The notes: generated by a model not told the origin, from the letters alone. 64,000 nt of DNA from Dipteronia dyeriana (GCA_032871835.1 CM065295.1:41910360-41974359), one strand, 5' to 3'. Positions 1 to 12,094 are shown, counted from the first letter of the stretch. Numbers and translations are program-made.

Positions 1-1
1 A

Positions 2-587
2 TGCTATAATTGTCATGGTTTTGGTAACTTTGGTAGTGAATGCACCAAGAAGCCATCTAAGAAAGACATGAAAGGCAAAGTATTGGCGTCTACTTAGAGT
101 GATGATAATTCTAGTGACAATGAGAGCTCTAGTAGTGAGTCTTCAAGTGATGAAGAGTTGGTGAGCAACTTTGTAGCTCTAACGGCTTCTCATTCTTCAC
201 TAGATGTTAATGGTACAATATCTTTGAACAAGAACCTTGATGCAAATCATGTTGGAAGCTCTAGTTCCATTCCTACTAATCTTGAGTTGTTGAAAAAGAT
301 AGAAAAGCTTGAAGAAGTATATTGAAAAATGCAAATTAGGAAATGAATCTAGAGATAAGGAGATTAAACTTCAACTTGAACATGCTAAGGCCTTACAAGT
401 TGAGAAACATGATAATATTGCTAAGCATGAGAAGAAGTTTTGGAGTAGAAAGAATACTAATCTTGTTCAACTTGACAAAGCTTGTGTTGATAATGTTAAG
501 GAAGAGTGTGTTAATGATCTTCTTGTTAATCAAGTCAATGAAGGACTTTACTCTAGATTTAACATTGTTGTCAAGGATGATATTTGA
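2..587 (+). pseudogene. Ty1/copia-type gag remnant (zinc knuckle and coiled-coil tail)
   Basis: The frame opening at base 2 reads a CCHC-like zinc knuckle: Cys, two residues, Cys, but Asn where the metal-binding His belongs, then Cys. A Lys-rich stretch and a TAG at about 95-97 follow, then a Ser/Asp/Glu-rich acidic linker, as seen after the knuckle of plant copia gag proteins. A second frame (309-587) is Lys/Glu-rich and probably coiled-coil. Gag packages element RNA. The piece is broken by the missing His, the stop and a frame change, and begins outside the window. Protease, integrase and reverse transcriptase are not found downstream, so the element has lost pol. Assignment to copia rests on the acidic linker and on the LTR and polypurine tract downstream; the lineage is inferred. 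Confidence 0.6.
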
Positions 588-2333
588 AATGTTTGTGTAG
601 ATACACCCAAGAACAAGTTGTTCAAGGGTGAGTGCTCTTATCACTAAAATAAGAAGCAAATGTGAGATAGCTTTGAGGCTATATATCAATTGTGATGAGA
701 ATTCTTGCTTGCTAGCTTTGAAAACTCCATGTATTGATATGAACTTGGTTATCTCACATCATGTTTGTTATAATGGTCAAAATTTATTGATTAACTTTGA
801 AGAAGTTCTTTTGTTAAATGTATTGATTGAGTTGAGATATTATGCTTTTTATACTCTTGTTGTGAAACATCGTCAACTTGGTGTCATTAGGACATTCAAG
901 GCAAGAGTGCTCATAAAAAGGGAGGAAGTATGATATTTGGTGAATATAATGTGCAAAAATTTATCTCTATACACTAATGCATAGTCTCGTAGATATTTAT
1001 CTTTTGACTCAATTTTTGACATACATCTCATAGCATGTCATATTACAGAATTTTGTATAGCATACATATGGTTCTCAATGACATTTGCTATTTTAGGATC
1101 TAATAGTGATATTATTCACATTGATCTTAACTTTGATGATTATTTGTGTATAGTATATTGAGTGGCATCACTTTTAAAATATGAGCTTCATATTCTTTGA
1201 AAGCTATTCATTAGAGAAGTAATGATCTTGAATAAGTCTCTACTTATTGCTCTTAGATCATGTGCTTATGAGCCATAAAATCTTGGTTTTCTAATAATTG
1301 CGCATTGGTTCTCCTATATGTTTTGCTAGTAGGTTGAGTTTACTAATATGTAAACATTGGATACACCTTGAAGTTTTTGTGCTTAAGTACATTTAAAATG
1401 ACCTATGGTTAGTATCCATTTTGCTTCGGCAATTACATAGAACTCAACGAGCACCTTTATGAAAAGGGCTACACACATTTGTTGTGAAATCTACCCAATG
1501 TTGGAAAGAGCTACACCATTGTGATGAGTGAAAGCCGTCATGAAGTGAATTTTGTTTATGTAAAAAAAAATGGAAAAACAAAGAAGTGTTGAAAGGAATT
1601 CATAAAAAAAAAATCTTTGATTCAAAGCCAAAAAAGAAAATGAGGAGGGCTTAAAAAGGAGTTTAGTTTAAAATCAACTGAACTTGGGTTCAAAAACAGA
1701 AATGGGATGACGAGCCACATGCACACACACGCTCATGTGTTGAAATCTATTCTCTTAAAAGCAAAAATTCCGGATGAAAATCGGTTTGACTTTTTATAGA
1801 AAAAGCTTAAGATGAATAGTTGTTGGAAATTGTTTGCATGTTGATTATCAAACTACTTCTTGATATATATATTTGAAGCATATCTCTCACACATACACTT
1901 TGTTTATGAGTATGGTGATATCTTAGCAATTGTTGAAGAATTATGAGAGAAATTGAAAAATCTTTGTGTATCTCTCTTAGCATATGAAGCTTATTTTGTT
2001 GATATTTCTTCAAATTGCTTGAATGTGTTATTGTGTGAACATCTTTGTGAACCTTATGCTATCATGAATCTTAGTTATAGCATTTATCAAGGGGGAGCAT
2101 TGTATGCTAGACATTGTTATCTTTTATGATATGTTCACATGCTTCATTTTGTTACATGTTGGCATATTTTGACTTAATGATACTTGTAAGATATTACTCA
2201 CTATCTTTGTCTTGCATGATGATTCATTCTTAAGTCATATGTCATTGTGTTTATATATTTGTGACTAATATGCTTGTTTTGTCTTTCACTCAATTTTGTT
2301 GTATGTATATAGCATCTTGTTTCACAAGAACAA
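588..2333. other. retrotransposon interior without recognisable genes
   Basis: About 1.7 kb between the gag remnant and the next ORF. A 101-codon frame at 628-933 may be decayed gag tail. Beyond it I see no reverse transcriptase, integrase or RNase H motif on either strand, although pol would be expected here. The stretch is AT-rich with short A-runs near 1560-1640. It is best read as deleted or highly decayed internal element sequence. Confidence 0.4.
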
Positions 2334-3044
2334 ATGGGAAGAACTAAGGTTACAGGAAGTGGAAATCAATTGAATCCCATTGTGAAAGTCAAGTCTACCT
2401 CAAAGGGATCCAAAGCTTCAAGGTCAAAGGATTTAGGGATCTTTGCAACTAAAAAGATATTTCAAGATAGAGGCATTGACTTAGGTAAATGTAAAGATTC
2501 TTATGTTTTTAAATGCATTAAGGATAGAAATTGGGAATCTTGGGTGAGCATGCTAGGTATAGTGAATGACACTATTGTTAGAGAATTTTATCATGAATAT
2601 AGAGAGAGTGCCACCTTATTGGATGCTTTGATGGAAATTAGGGGTGTTGTGTTTAGAGTTAACCCGGCAAACATTAATAAGTTTCTTGGACTATCTAGTG
2701 ATATTGATTCAAACTTTCTAGATGTTGATATCATTGAGAATCTTAATATCATGGGTATAACTCTTTGTGACAATGCTTCTTTTGAGTGGAAAGGTAGAGC
2801 ATATATTAGTCAACATGAGTTAACTAAGGCTAGTCTATTTTGGCATCTATTCATTTGCACTAACATTATTGGATCTTCGAATTCAACCGAGTTGAATAAG
2901 GACAAGATCAAAATAGTGTATGCCTTGGTAACTAATCCATCTATAAACCTTAGAGATCTTCTCATGTATTACATTAATAGTGCGGCTTTCTCTACTAGAG
3001 GTGATAAAAAGCTTGCATTACCAGGGTTTATTACTTCATTTTAA
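2334..3044 (+). CDS. envelope-like / putative plant transposon protein ORF
   Basis: An uninterrupted frame of 236 codons. The N-terminal 45 residues are basic and Ser/Lys-rich. The middle (about residues 60-110) has a hydrophobic-aromatic pattern with a 'VREFY' motif and then 'VFRVNPANINKFLGL', which resembles the putative plant transposon protein domain (Transposase_32-like) and the ORFs called envelope-like in plant long-LTR copia and gypsy elements. Function in those families is unproven; no signal peptide or clear membrane segment is visible. It lies between the gag remnant and the polypurine tract, the position of an extra ORF in SIRE/Maximus-type copia elements. The intact frame contrasts with the decayed gag. 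Family assignment is from memory of motifs. Confidence 0.55.
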   Translation: MGRTKVTGSGNQLNPIVKVKSTSKGSKASRSKDLGIFATKKIFQDRGIDLGKCKDSYVFKCIKDRNWESWVSMLGIVNDTIVREFYHEYRESATLLDALMEIRGVVFRVNPANINKFLGLSSDIDSNFLDVDIIENLNIMGITLCDNASFEWKGRAYISQHELTKASLFWHLFICTNIIGSSNSTELNKDKIKIVYALVTNPSINLRDLLMYYINSAAFSTRGDKKLALPGFITSF

Positions 3045-3178
3045 GAGTAGAAGATGATGTGTTAGTTCAACCCTTGGAAAAGTAATGTGATAAACGGGTG
3101 TCATACATGTAATATAAGAATAAGTGTAAGACTTGTGATACTTTTGGACTATTTAGTAGTTCTTAAGTTGATAGTCAT

Positions 3179-3376
3179 GTGATTAGCACAAACATTCTTC
3201 CCGATTGGGCTATACAATTGATGGAGAAGGTTGATGAACTTAGTGTTATAGTTGTTCAACAAGATGCTAGGATAAAAGAGTTGGAGGAGTGCATTGCTTC
3301 AACTTCAAGACCACCTCCCAAGTATTATATTAGATCAACTACTCGCACAACTTTCTTTGGTAGAACAAGTAGCTAG
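3179..3376 (+). CDS. short coiled-coil ORF downstream of the envelope-like ORF
   Basis: A 65-codon frame with a heptad-like segment (residues about 10-40; 'LMEKVDELSVIVVQQDARIKEL') and a Ser/Thr/Arg-rich end. It is in a different frame from the ORF ending at 3044, about 135 bases upstream. In related plant elements a coiled-coil tail follows the transposon-protein domain, so this may be the C-terminal part of that protein after a frameshift. It could also be a chance ORF. Confidence 0.35.
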   Translation: MISTNILPDWAIQLMEKVDELSVIVVQQDARIKELEECIASTSRPPPKYYIRSTTRTTFFGRTSS

Positions 3377-3822
3377 TATTTGAGTCTTAAGGTTTATTTC
3401 TTAACTTTTGGCATCATTTCATGTCAAAAAGGGGGAGAAAGAGATGCTAGTTACTTAGTTTATTTTTATGTTATTTTTGTGAACTTTTGAACTTTCAATG
3501 ACATGCAATATTTAGTCTTAAGATTTGGTTAAGAATTCCTATGTTTTGGCAAGTATTGAGGGGGAGATACATGTATTTGTGGACTTTATTGTATATTCTT
3601 ATCCATATTATATGTTGCCATTTGTTGTTTTTCTCTTGTATATGTATTACGCTTTGAGATGATTTGTAGGTTGCTTCAAGAGAAGATCAAGATGAAGTTC
3701 AAAAGTTGATGAAGATTAGTTATAGGAATTTTACTCATTGTAATGTGAGGGAGTGATTTTGTGACATATCTTCATTTTTATATTTGTAGTAAATGTATGG
3801 GTGTTTTGACATGGAATTTGCC

Positions 3823-3834
3823 AAAGGGGGAGAT
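3823..3834 (+). other. polypurine tract of the first retrotransposon
   Basis: AAAGGGGGAGAT lies immediately before TGTTAGG, the start of the 3' LTR. A run of A and G directly 5' of TG is the primer for plus-strand DNA synthesis in LTR retrotransposons, and AAAGGGGGAGA-T is typical of plant copia elements. This fixes the orientation of the element as plus. Confidence 0.8.
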
Positions 3835-4038
3835 TGTTAGGTTTTAGTTTGTGTTGGCATTAATTCCATATCAAAATGATGTTTACTTGTAATGATTTAG
3901 TTGTTTATATTCATGATGATTCAAGCTTCAAGGAAGAAGAAACAACAAGTCAAAGCAAGTTATAAGTCTTCAAGAGAAAGGATGCAATATGGTTCTACAA
4001 AGGTATACTAAGACATTATCTTTCTCTTACAAGGCTTA

Positions 4039-4149
4039 GGCACACACACACATATCATACATTTGTGTCCCTGCATCGTTGTGCACCATTATAGGCACAC
4101 ACATATAATTCATTCATATATGTCCCTGCATCGTTGTGCACCATGTATA
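4039..4149 (+). repeat. two-copy 55-bp tandem duplication inside the LTR
   Basis: Copies at about 4039-4093 and 4094-4149 share GGCACACACA, TGTCCCTGCATCGTTGTGCA and CCAT-TATA blocks in the same order. The first copy has a longer CA run. Confidence 0.75.
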
Positions 4150-5681
4150 ACACATTCACACACTTGAAGATGAATGCTCATGCATTGGTATGAAAATAAC
4201 ATGTTTTGGAAAATGCATGATCGGAGACTATCTCTATGTAGTTTGCATTCTAGTGTGAATTGTGTTTGTATGTGTATATATTTGTATAACATGGATATTG
4301 AACTTTAATTTAGTCTTAAATTATTCTTGATTGAGTTCCGGTCATTTCGGTTACTCATACTATAGATTTCAAGTTCTAAGTCAAAAGATACTACACTTTC
4401 AACTCATGCTGCATACATTGTCTTCATCTTCGTATATCGAGTCAAATTATTATATTCTGGGTTGAGTATCTTATATGTCCATGTCCATGAGAGAGTTACG
4501 GTTTGTAATCCGTAAACAGATTCGAATTCCGAGTTCGGAGGCTAAAGAACGGTCGAATAACGCGAGAGGAGTGCAAGGGAGTTGCACCATGGCCAAAGGC
4601 TATCAAATGGTGCAAGCCCGAGATAGCGTGTGGCCATCTCGGCTGCAACTCCTTGCTGCCACGAGATTCCCATGTGCCATCTCGGGGAAGCATTATCAAA
4701 GGGGTCATTTTGGTCCTTTTGCTTCTATTCTTTCCCTTTCCTTTATATTACTCTTCCCTTTCACATTTAATTCTAAGAAGAAATTTAAAATTTGCGTGCA
4801 GAATTTTCTTTCCATATTTTCTCACCTTCCAAACACCATAACTTCTTCATTTGAACTTCGATTTAAGTGATTCAAAGTTGAGAGTGTTTGTCTATTCATC
4901 ATCCATCTTTTCTCTGAAGGTTTGAGTTTGTTATATTGCTGTTTTTGGAGTCTAAACTCATAAAAACGGGACTGCACCAAAATCAACTAAGGTATTGATT
5001 TTCTCTCAAAGTTTTCTTTTAAAACTTGGTCAATTGCCTTGGGTTTTCTTCTTCAACATAAATATGTGTCTTGTGATTGTTTTGATTTGAGTTTTGAACT
5101 CATTTATAGCTAGATTGAGTTTCAATTGAAATCTCACATGTTGAGTTAGGTTTTGATTTTGCCTATGTTTTCACATGTTTGGGATTGTATTGTGCTAGCT
5201 TTGATTGTAGGACTATTTGATGATCTTTGATTGATTGATTTTGTGAAAAGTAGTTCCTCAAATGTATTAGGCTCTCTTGGCCGAAATCTCACAATGATAC
5301 ATGTGTTTATGTTCTTTTGAGCTATTCATGTGCTTTGTTGAATCTATGAATAGGAAATATGCTCTAGAACTTTAGCTTTAATCTAAATGACTGTCACATG
5401 ATTTTAGCATGTTTTTGGTTTATGAGATTTAAACTTGATTATGTGTTAATTGAACATATCTTGTGATTCAAGTTTTATATCTATGCATGTATCTAGGTTG
5501 TAATTAATATTGAACATATCTTACATGATCTAGATGGATTAAACATACATGATTTACTAGACTACATTTGTTTTGTGCATTCATGATCATGTCTAGTATT
5601 TTCCATTGGATGTGTTGATCATACCATTCTATGTTGGGTTCTTGTTTGTGTTTTGCATTCATGATCACCTAGATGTCTTGT

Positions 5682-5936
5682 GAGAAGGAAGTCCTGACAA
5701 TAGGTGTGAGACCTATTTTGTTGAGCAAGAAAGTCTTGGCAAGAGGTGGGAGACCTCGGATTGTCAAGCAAGGAAGTCTTGCCTAGGGTCGTGAGGATCT
5801 GGAAGGGTTAGCGAGGAAGTCTTGACTAGAGTCGGGAGGACTCGGATAGTTGAGCAATAAGTCTTACCTAAGGTCGTGAGGATCCGGTAGGGTGAGCGAG
5901 GAAGTCTTGACAAGAGGTGTGAGGCCTCAGATTGTT
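5682..5936 (+). repeat. six-unit minisatellite (41-44 bp) inside the LTR
   Basis: Units begin at 5682, 5723, 5766, 5810, 5852 and 5894. Each has the order GAGC(A/G)AG, GAAGTCTTG, a (A/T)AG(A/G)GTCGTGAGGA-like core and a GG(A/T)TTGTT-like tail; a seventh unit starts at 5937 and breaks off. Two unit types are visible (GAGGTG(G/T)GAG versus GGTCGTGAGG cores), alternating in part. Confidence 0.85.
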
Positions 5937-6361
5937 GAGCAAGAGGGTGACATCTTCATGAGTAGGATAAGAGGGTAGTTTTTAGGTGAAGGGGCCACTT
6001 GAGAGATTGTATTTGTCTTATCTACTGGTGGATTTTGTTTGCTGGTGGCTGCTAACCCGTGGATGTTTCCTCTTCGGAAGTTTACCACGTTATATCTTGT
6101 GTCAACTTTTCTCTATCCCTATCTCTCTTATATTTGTAATTTTTAATAGAATACTATGGATAGAACTCTATATGTAAGTTGACTTCTTTTCTATAATATA
6201 GATTGTGTATGTGTTACAATTACTTGTTTGTATCACACTTTATTTGTTTTATATATTGATTAAGTGTCTTTAATTGATATATATTTTGTGATACAAGCAA
6301 TCTAGAGGGACAAACTTTTGTTTGTTTCTAAGGGAGTCAAAAAAGGTGTCTAACCTATTCA

Positions 6362-6386
6362 CCCCCCCCCCCCCCCCCCCCCCCCC
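6362..6386 (+). repeat. 25-bp C homopolymer
   Basis: A run of C directly after CTATTCA near the 3' end of the LTR. Related LTR ends usually have six to eight C here, so this looks like an expanded slippage tract; its length may also be unreliable in the assembly. Confidence 0.8.
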
Positions 6387-6425
6387 TTCCATGTTTGTAT
6401 TTTCAAATAAACTTGAAACCTAACA

Positions 6426-6948
6426 TTTAAACATACATCATATGACATTTCAAATACAATGAATAATATGTATGTGTGTGTGATCATCCTAGCATTCTCT
6501 CAAGAGATTTAGAAAATAGGTTCGAAAACCTTACCTTTGAAGTTCCTCTCGTGATCTTCTAAGCTTGTAATGTGCTTGAACCTTCAAAATCTTCATGTAG
6601 CCTTCTATAAGCACCTAATTAAAATTGATTGAAAAATTGTTTTCCTTATGAAATAAAACCAAAAAAACTTATTTGACCTTATATATATAAAAAGATACAT
6701 ATCCCCTGAAATTTAGTTATGGTGTTCTTGAATGCCTACTTGCACAAATCCTTAACCACTTCATCCTATAAGAAAGCAACAACACTCTTGCATAATACTT
6801 TATAACCTCCATAAATGAATATTCTCTTTTATATAATAAATATTGGTGATTTTGACTTGGATAGATGAGATAAATTAATAATTTTGATTAAGTTATAAGA
6901 TAATACAATTTTGAAATTTCCTTGAAAAAATATGCAACTTTTCTTTAG
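6426..6948. other. intergenic AT-rich DNA
   Basis: Sequence to the right of the LTR. No gene, RNA or clear element ends were seen. Confidence 0.5.
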
Positions 6949-7096
6949 TAGGCATACAATATAGCCATATTTATAATATACTAATACACATCACCACACT
7001 TTTTCCATATGTATTATTATGATTGAAGTTATATTGCTTACAAAAATGTGGTGATGTAAATTAGTATGCTACAAATATGTCTATATTGTGTGTCTA
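6949..7096. mobile_element. small foldback MITE (about 148 bp)
   Basis: The left arm TAGGCATACAATATAG...ATACTAATACACATCACCACA is answered on the right by TGTGGTGATG...TTAGTATGC...CTATATTGTGTGTCTA, so almost the whole element can fold into one hairpin with arms of about 60 bp. No ORF. No target duplication is certain. Confidence 0.65.
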
Positions 7097-7157
7097 TGAG
7101 AGAAAAACTACAAAAATAGATGATGTCACTCATTTTTTAAATTAAAAACTTGTTAAT

Positions 7158-8395
7158 TGGGAAAAACCATAAATAGCCCTATGATTAAAGGTATATTAAA
7201 AAATGCCCATTCTACAAAACTTGATTGTTTATATTCAAGAGGAATTTTTTTAGACAGTATTGCCCTTAATAGCTATCATTTTTTTGTTGCCTTTTAAATT
7301 TCGAAACAAATAAAAGTACATTCAAAATTAAAAAAAAAAAGATTAATAAATTTATAGAGAGAGTGAAAAGTTAAATAAGGCATTTCAAGTAAAGAATAAA
7401 ATTACAGAGAAAGAAAACTGATTTCTAAAGAGAAAAAGTGGTTTTCTTGAGTTTGAAAGCGGTTTCGTAGAGAGAGAAGTTGGTTTCTTTGAGTGAGAAA
7501 AGAAGAAGACGAAGGGACAAATAAGGGGTTTTGTGGAAAGATGAAGAAGATGAAGATATGAAAAAGTGGTTTTGTGGAGAGAGACAAAGAAGATGAAAAA
7601 GTGATTTTGTGGAGAGAGATGAATGCGGGAGAGATGAAGAAGATGAAGATTTGAATAAGTTGTTTTGTGTGGAGAGACAAAGAAGACGAAGAAGTGGTTT
7701 GAAACGATTTGATTTTTTAAATTTCCAAAATCTTTACATAGTGAACTAAGTTTTCATCGTGTAATGCTATTATCAAATTTCATCGTGTAATCATTCATAA
7801 ATTTTATCGTGTAATGATTCCGTAAAAAAAAAAATCACAAAAGCTTAAAAAAATCGATTTCACTATCTACTCAAGAATAAGAAAACAACTACATGCCTAT
7901 ACATTCATTTAAGAAGTTGAAAACAAAAACAAAGAAAGTCGTTCGAATTAAAAGAAGCAACATACTTTTTGTTAGATTAACTAGTGATGTTTGTTTGTTT
8001 ATTTAGAGAGAGAATATATTTGTTTACATGATCATTTATGGACAAAAACTTTTTCTCCAAGTAGCCGACTGAACAAAAAAATCATGTAATCGAGAGTTGA
8101 TTAGAAAGAAAATGTTTGTTGAGAGATAAAGTTGATGAGAGAGAGAAAGAAAGTTCAAAGAAAATTGATGAGAGAGAAAGAAATTTTGTAAATGAGATAT
8201 AAATGTGTTTGAGAGGGAAAAAGATAATAAATTAAAATTTGAAAAAAATATTTTCATTATTATGGGTAGGTAAGGGTATTCCCATTAAGTCACTAATAAA
8301 TGTGGATAAAAATAGTGAGGTTATTGAGAAGGGATAAATTTGAACTTCATAAAGATTTAAGTGACAAATACTGTAATTTGCTCTGAAAAATACAT
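7158..8395. mobile_element. possible degenerate non-autonomous MULE-like element
   Basis: The ends resemble one another loosely as inverted repeats about 110 bp long, each with the AAA-TTAC/CCAT...ATGCCC/ATCCC...TTGCCCTTA/TACCCTTA pattern common to MULE termini. The interior (7380-7700 and 8080-8220) is purine-rich with repeated GTGGAGAGAGA and GATGAAGAAGATGAAG, like the leader DNA inside the MULEs elsewhere in this window. No target duplication was found and no transposase remains. Minus-strand frames over the purine blocks are low-complexity and not believed. Confidence 0.3.
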
Positions 8396-8520
8396 ATAAG
8401 TTTGATTATGATGTAATCTTTAATTGTAAATCTATTGTTCCTTTGTTTTTATTAAAATTCAAGTCTAGTTTGATTTCATCACAATTGTTTCGTATTGCAC
8501 TTAAATGAAGATCGAAGCAA

Positions 8521-9073
8521 GGCCCTGTTTGATTTTCTATCTGAAGACTGAACAGTTCTGTATGTTACTAAAGACTGGATAGTGACTAAAGACTGAAAAT
8601 TGAAAAACATGTTTGTTTTATTTCAATGAAAACTGAATGTAAGTGATAATCTGTTTATTTTTTTAAGTTATAAATATCTGAAAATTAATGATTTTATATC
8701 TATGCCCTTCTAACTATTATTTGTTAAATATTTACATTTTAATATATTAAGGATAACTATAACATGTAATTTGATAATTGTAAAACATAATTATTTAGTT
8801 ATTAATAATATTTTAAATTTATTAATATGAATAATATTTTGACAGAAGACAAAATTAGAAATTAGATAGATTGGTGAGGATAGTTTCGGAAGTAAAAAAT
8901 TGCATTAAATTCAAGTGGACTTTTGTTAAGTGAAAAGTGAAATTTTTTCACTTTTCTAAACAATTGGTTTTAAAGGTTCTTTAAGTGATTTTATCACTTA
9001 AAAAAACAAATAAAATAACTTATGGAGCACATTAAGTGCCATTAAGTTTTAAGTTGAAAAATCAAACAGAGCC
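8521..9073. mobile_element. PIF/Harbinger-like MITE (553 bp)
   Basis: It begins GGCCCTGTTTGATTTT and ends with the inverse, AAAAATCAAACAGAGCC. The flanks are CAA (8518-8520) and TAA (9074-9076), an imperfect form of the 3-bp TWA target site of PIF/Harbinger (Tourist) elements. No transposase frame; AT-rich interior. Assignment to hAT is less likely because no 8-bp duplication is seen. Confidence 0.65.
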
Positions 9074-9151
9074 TAAATCTCAAGAATTTTTGAACTATAT
9101 GTTGTATTGAAATTTTGCACGAATATGGTTTATTATCTTTCTAAAAGATTA

Positions 9152-9829
9152 TGTTGTATTCTCAAGTGAACCCAATTGAACCAAATAAAACCCAATTGAT
9201 GTGGAACTTCCTAGAGATGTGAGAAACGTTTGGAAGTTGAAATAGTGTTGTTTGAGGGATGTTGAATACCAGAAGATCTGAAGAAATGAACAATGCGCTG
9301 TATTCCAGGTGACTTGCAACGGTTTAGGAAGCGGATACGCAGTCGTGACCCAAATCGTAGTCAATTCATAAGCATGCGTGAAACGGGAAATCTTAGATGG
9401 AAAAGGAACGTGTTCTTTTGGGAAGTTCTTGTGCTTGAAGGAAAGAGATTTCTCCTTAACAAGAAGGCTTGTCATAAATAGGAAATAATTTTTATGTGGA
9501 ACAAGTAAGTCTTGTACGTTTAGGAGTATGATTTCCTTTTATCATAAACTCCTTATAACTAGTATATATAGAACCTTGTACCTAGGTTATTTTGTGTGGA
9601 GACAAAAAACACCATGTGACATCATAGAATAGAGAGATCTAGGTAAGAGACCCATGGGAATATCTAAGAAGAGATCTAAGGGAATATTAGTAGATCAAGT
9701 TAGAGATTCATAGGTGATATTTAGGGGAGACCTAGGAGATATTTGGGGTTTCTTAATGAGGATCTTATGAGCTTTGTGAGCTGAGAGACATGATGTAAAA
9801 CTCGGTTTGTGACATTGGGGACTTGATAA
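9152..9829 (+). mobile_element. left part of a solo LTR, interrupted by the copia element
   Basis: It starts TGTTGTATTC and is similar along its length to the solo LTR at 32980-33890, sharing for example CTTGTCATAAATAGGAAA, TTATGTGGAACAAGTAA and CTAGGTTATT. The copy stops at the GATAA target site of the inserted copia element and resumes at 19526. The joined parts are about 940 bp, close to the 911 bp of the intact relative. Confidence 0.8.
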
Positions 9830-10367
9830 TGTTGGAACCCCGTTCACCAGTTACGCAGCGGAACTAGGTTTTAATTTTTTTTTATACAGATCATAATCTG
9901 TATCTGGAACCAATGAACTTAGGATCGTAATTATTTTTCGGAACTAATACATACAATATGTATACATAGGAAATTGAAATCGATATAATCAAGAAGAAAA
10001 TCTTACCAACGTTTGGAGGCTCCTTCACTTTTCGATATGCTCCTGTCTGAACCATTTGATCTTCCTCGCTATCTCCTGGGACTGGTAACTGCGTGTGGGC
10101 GCGTTACGATCTCAAGAACTTGAATAGAGGATGTAGAGAAAAGTCTTGAAGAAACTCTTTCTTCTCAATTTGGTGTATTGATTTCATGCACACATAAATT
10201 ACATCTCATGCAAAATTTATATCAACTGATGTAGTTCGATTCTTAAAATCATAATATATATCTGATATATATATATTTTTATTTCTCACGTACTTCTATG
10301 TTGATAACAAAGCAAGCATCCACGCAACCACTTGCGTTTTACATCTCTGTATCGCCTCTCCTGCTTC

Positions 10368-10457
<90 letters not shown>

Positions 10458-10462
10458 TTCAC

Positions 10463-10499
<37 letters not shown>

Positions 10500-10570
10500 T
10501 ATACCTGACACGCCTTGGTCTTGTTCACAAACCCAAAGAAAACAATTGGATCTCCTCTGTATCTTTACAC

Positions 10571-10616
<46 letters not shown>

Positions 10617-12094
10617 GTGTATAAGGTATTTGCATCATATGCAAATTATTTTTTTGACTATTGTTTCATGTATACACACCAATTTGCATCAAATGTAATC
10701 TCTTAAGTTATTAATTGATATATATTTTTTAATTATCCTGTTCAAATATATCTAATATATTAAAAGTGATAATAATTATTTAAAATTTAAACTTAAATTC
10801 AAATACTTAGATAAATGATTTAGTAAAAATAAAATAATCCTGTTATTTTATCTTCACCTAAATCCATATATCAACTAACACCCTTAAATTAATAGTTAAT
10901 TAATAATTCATAATTATCAATATAATTAAATAATCTAATTATTTAATTAATTTAACTATTAACATTCATTAATTAAATAATCTCATTATTCAATTAATTC
11001 TCGAATAAACACGTATCACTTTTGTAACACAATTAATTGGACAATCTAATTAATTAACCGTGACCCTTGTTACCTAAATCAATTGGGCTAGCAAAGGGAC
11101 CTAATGGACCCATAATATTTTTAGCTCCAATAATCCTCGGAATCATTAATTAAACTCTTTAATTAATATTCCTTGATTATTAACTCCGGTGTTATTCCAC
11201 TAAAAACCCGAAGCTGCACTCTCTCAACTGTAGACGCTTTTACACAGACCGATACAACTCGGTGTCCATCGATATAGCTATTACATATGGTGTGATCCTC
11301 CACAGTAGTTCATAATTAGAGCTAGGTCATAATATCCGTTATACCCCTCTAATTACATATATCCTTTAAGTACCGTTGATTCTATAATAAACAATAAATC
11401 CTATTTCCTTACAGAATTAGGAGAGCGCTCATATTGTCCAAGCCCCGAATCAACCCTTAAGGGAACTACCATCTACTTCTCACAAGAAGAAATGGATTTC
11501 ACTATTGTGTACAAACCTTCCCAGCAACAAGCCAAACCGCAATCCCAACATACGGAGTATATTGATTAGGAAATGCATCTGACCTCACCCATGGTGTATC
11601 AAAGACCACGATTTAACCTGAAGGAGTCGATAAGACACTCAGGATTAAGATCACCCATATATAGCCATCATAAGTTGATATATATCAATCTCATCGGTAA
11701 ACGGATCTTGGTGAGTGATTCATATAGATCATGGCCCAATCCTATATGATCACATCATACTAGATGCCTTCATTCTCATATCTCCATATGAATGATTCAT
11801 GATAGAATCACCGTACATTACGGAATGAACCGCAACTATAGATTAACCATAAATAAAGTACCCAGCTTTATTTGCTATCTATGGACTCTTTATATTGCAC
11901 GTCTCTTACTGTATCCATCAGTATATGACACTCATATACACAGTTCGAGATTACATCTGGCAATCTTGGATGTTAAATATATGCACAAGTTTATAAAATA
12001 AATAAATAACATAACAAGAATGAATTGAACTTTTCTTTTTATTTATTTCATAAATCCATTTACAAATTACATCTTTAGGGCATAAACCCCAACA
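9830..12094 (-). mobile_element. 3' LTR of the nested copia element (left in window)
   Basis: 2265 bp, from TGTTGGAACCCC to ACCCCAACA. It aligns over most of its length with 17203-19520. It differs by scattered substitutions, a (CA)n/(TA)n block with about 100 bp of extra sequence around 10500-10570, and by having only one copy of the 226-bp segment that is doubled in the other LTR. Confidence 0.9.
10372..10613 (+). repeat. compound (CA)n-(TA)n microsatellite in the LTR
   Basis: About 63 bp of CA repeat followed by TA runs near 10434-10457, 10467-10498 and 10574-10613. Open frames across it (His-Thr and Tyr-Ile repeats) are artefacts of the repeat. Confidence 0.95.

Larger units (their letters stand above)
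3835..6425 (+). mobile_element. 3' LTR, 2.6 kb, of a long-LTR copia-type element
   Basis: It starts TGTTAGG and ends CCTAACA, a perfect 7-bp terminal inverted repeat bounded by TG and CA, and directly follows the polypurine tract. The 3' part reads 'CTAACCTATTCACCCC', a motif common near the ends of plant LTRs. Inside are a GC-richer block near 4490-4700, a TATA-like 'TTTATATTA' near 4742, a 55-bp duplication, a 43-bp minisatellite and a C-run (separate entries). The 5' LTR is not in the window, so LTR identity and target duplication cannot be checked here. ORFs inside, such as 4475-4870, have no recognisable product and are taken as chance. Confidence 0.8.

Noticed and set aside
4475..4870. 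131-codon plus-strand ORF
   Set aside because: Inside an LTR, no recognisable motif, and the GC-richer block explains the lack of stops.
7402..7680. Minus-strand ORF rich in Ser, Phe and Leu (also 8036-8257)
   Set aside because: Low-complexity translation of purine-rich DNA; no domain and no intact neighbours.
10296..10706. ORFs of His-Thr and Tyr-Ile repeats
   Set aside because: Translations of (CA)n and (TA)n microsatellites inside an LTR.
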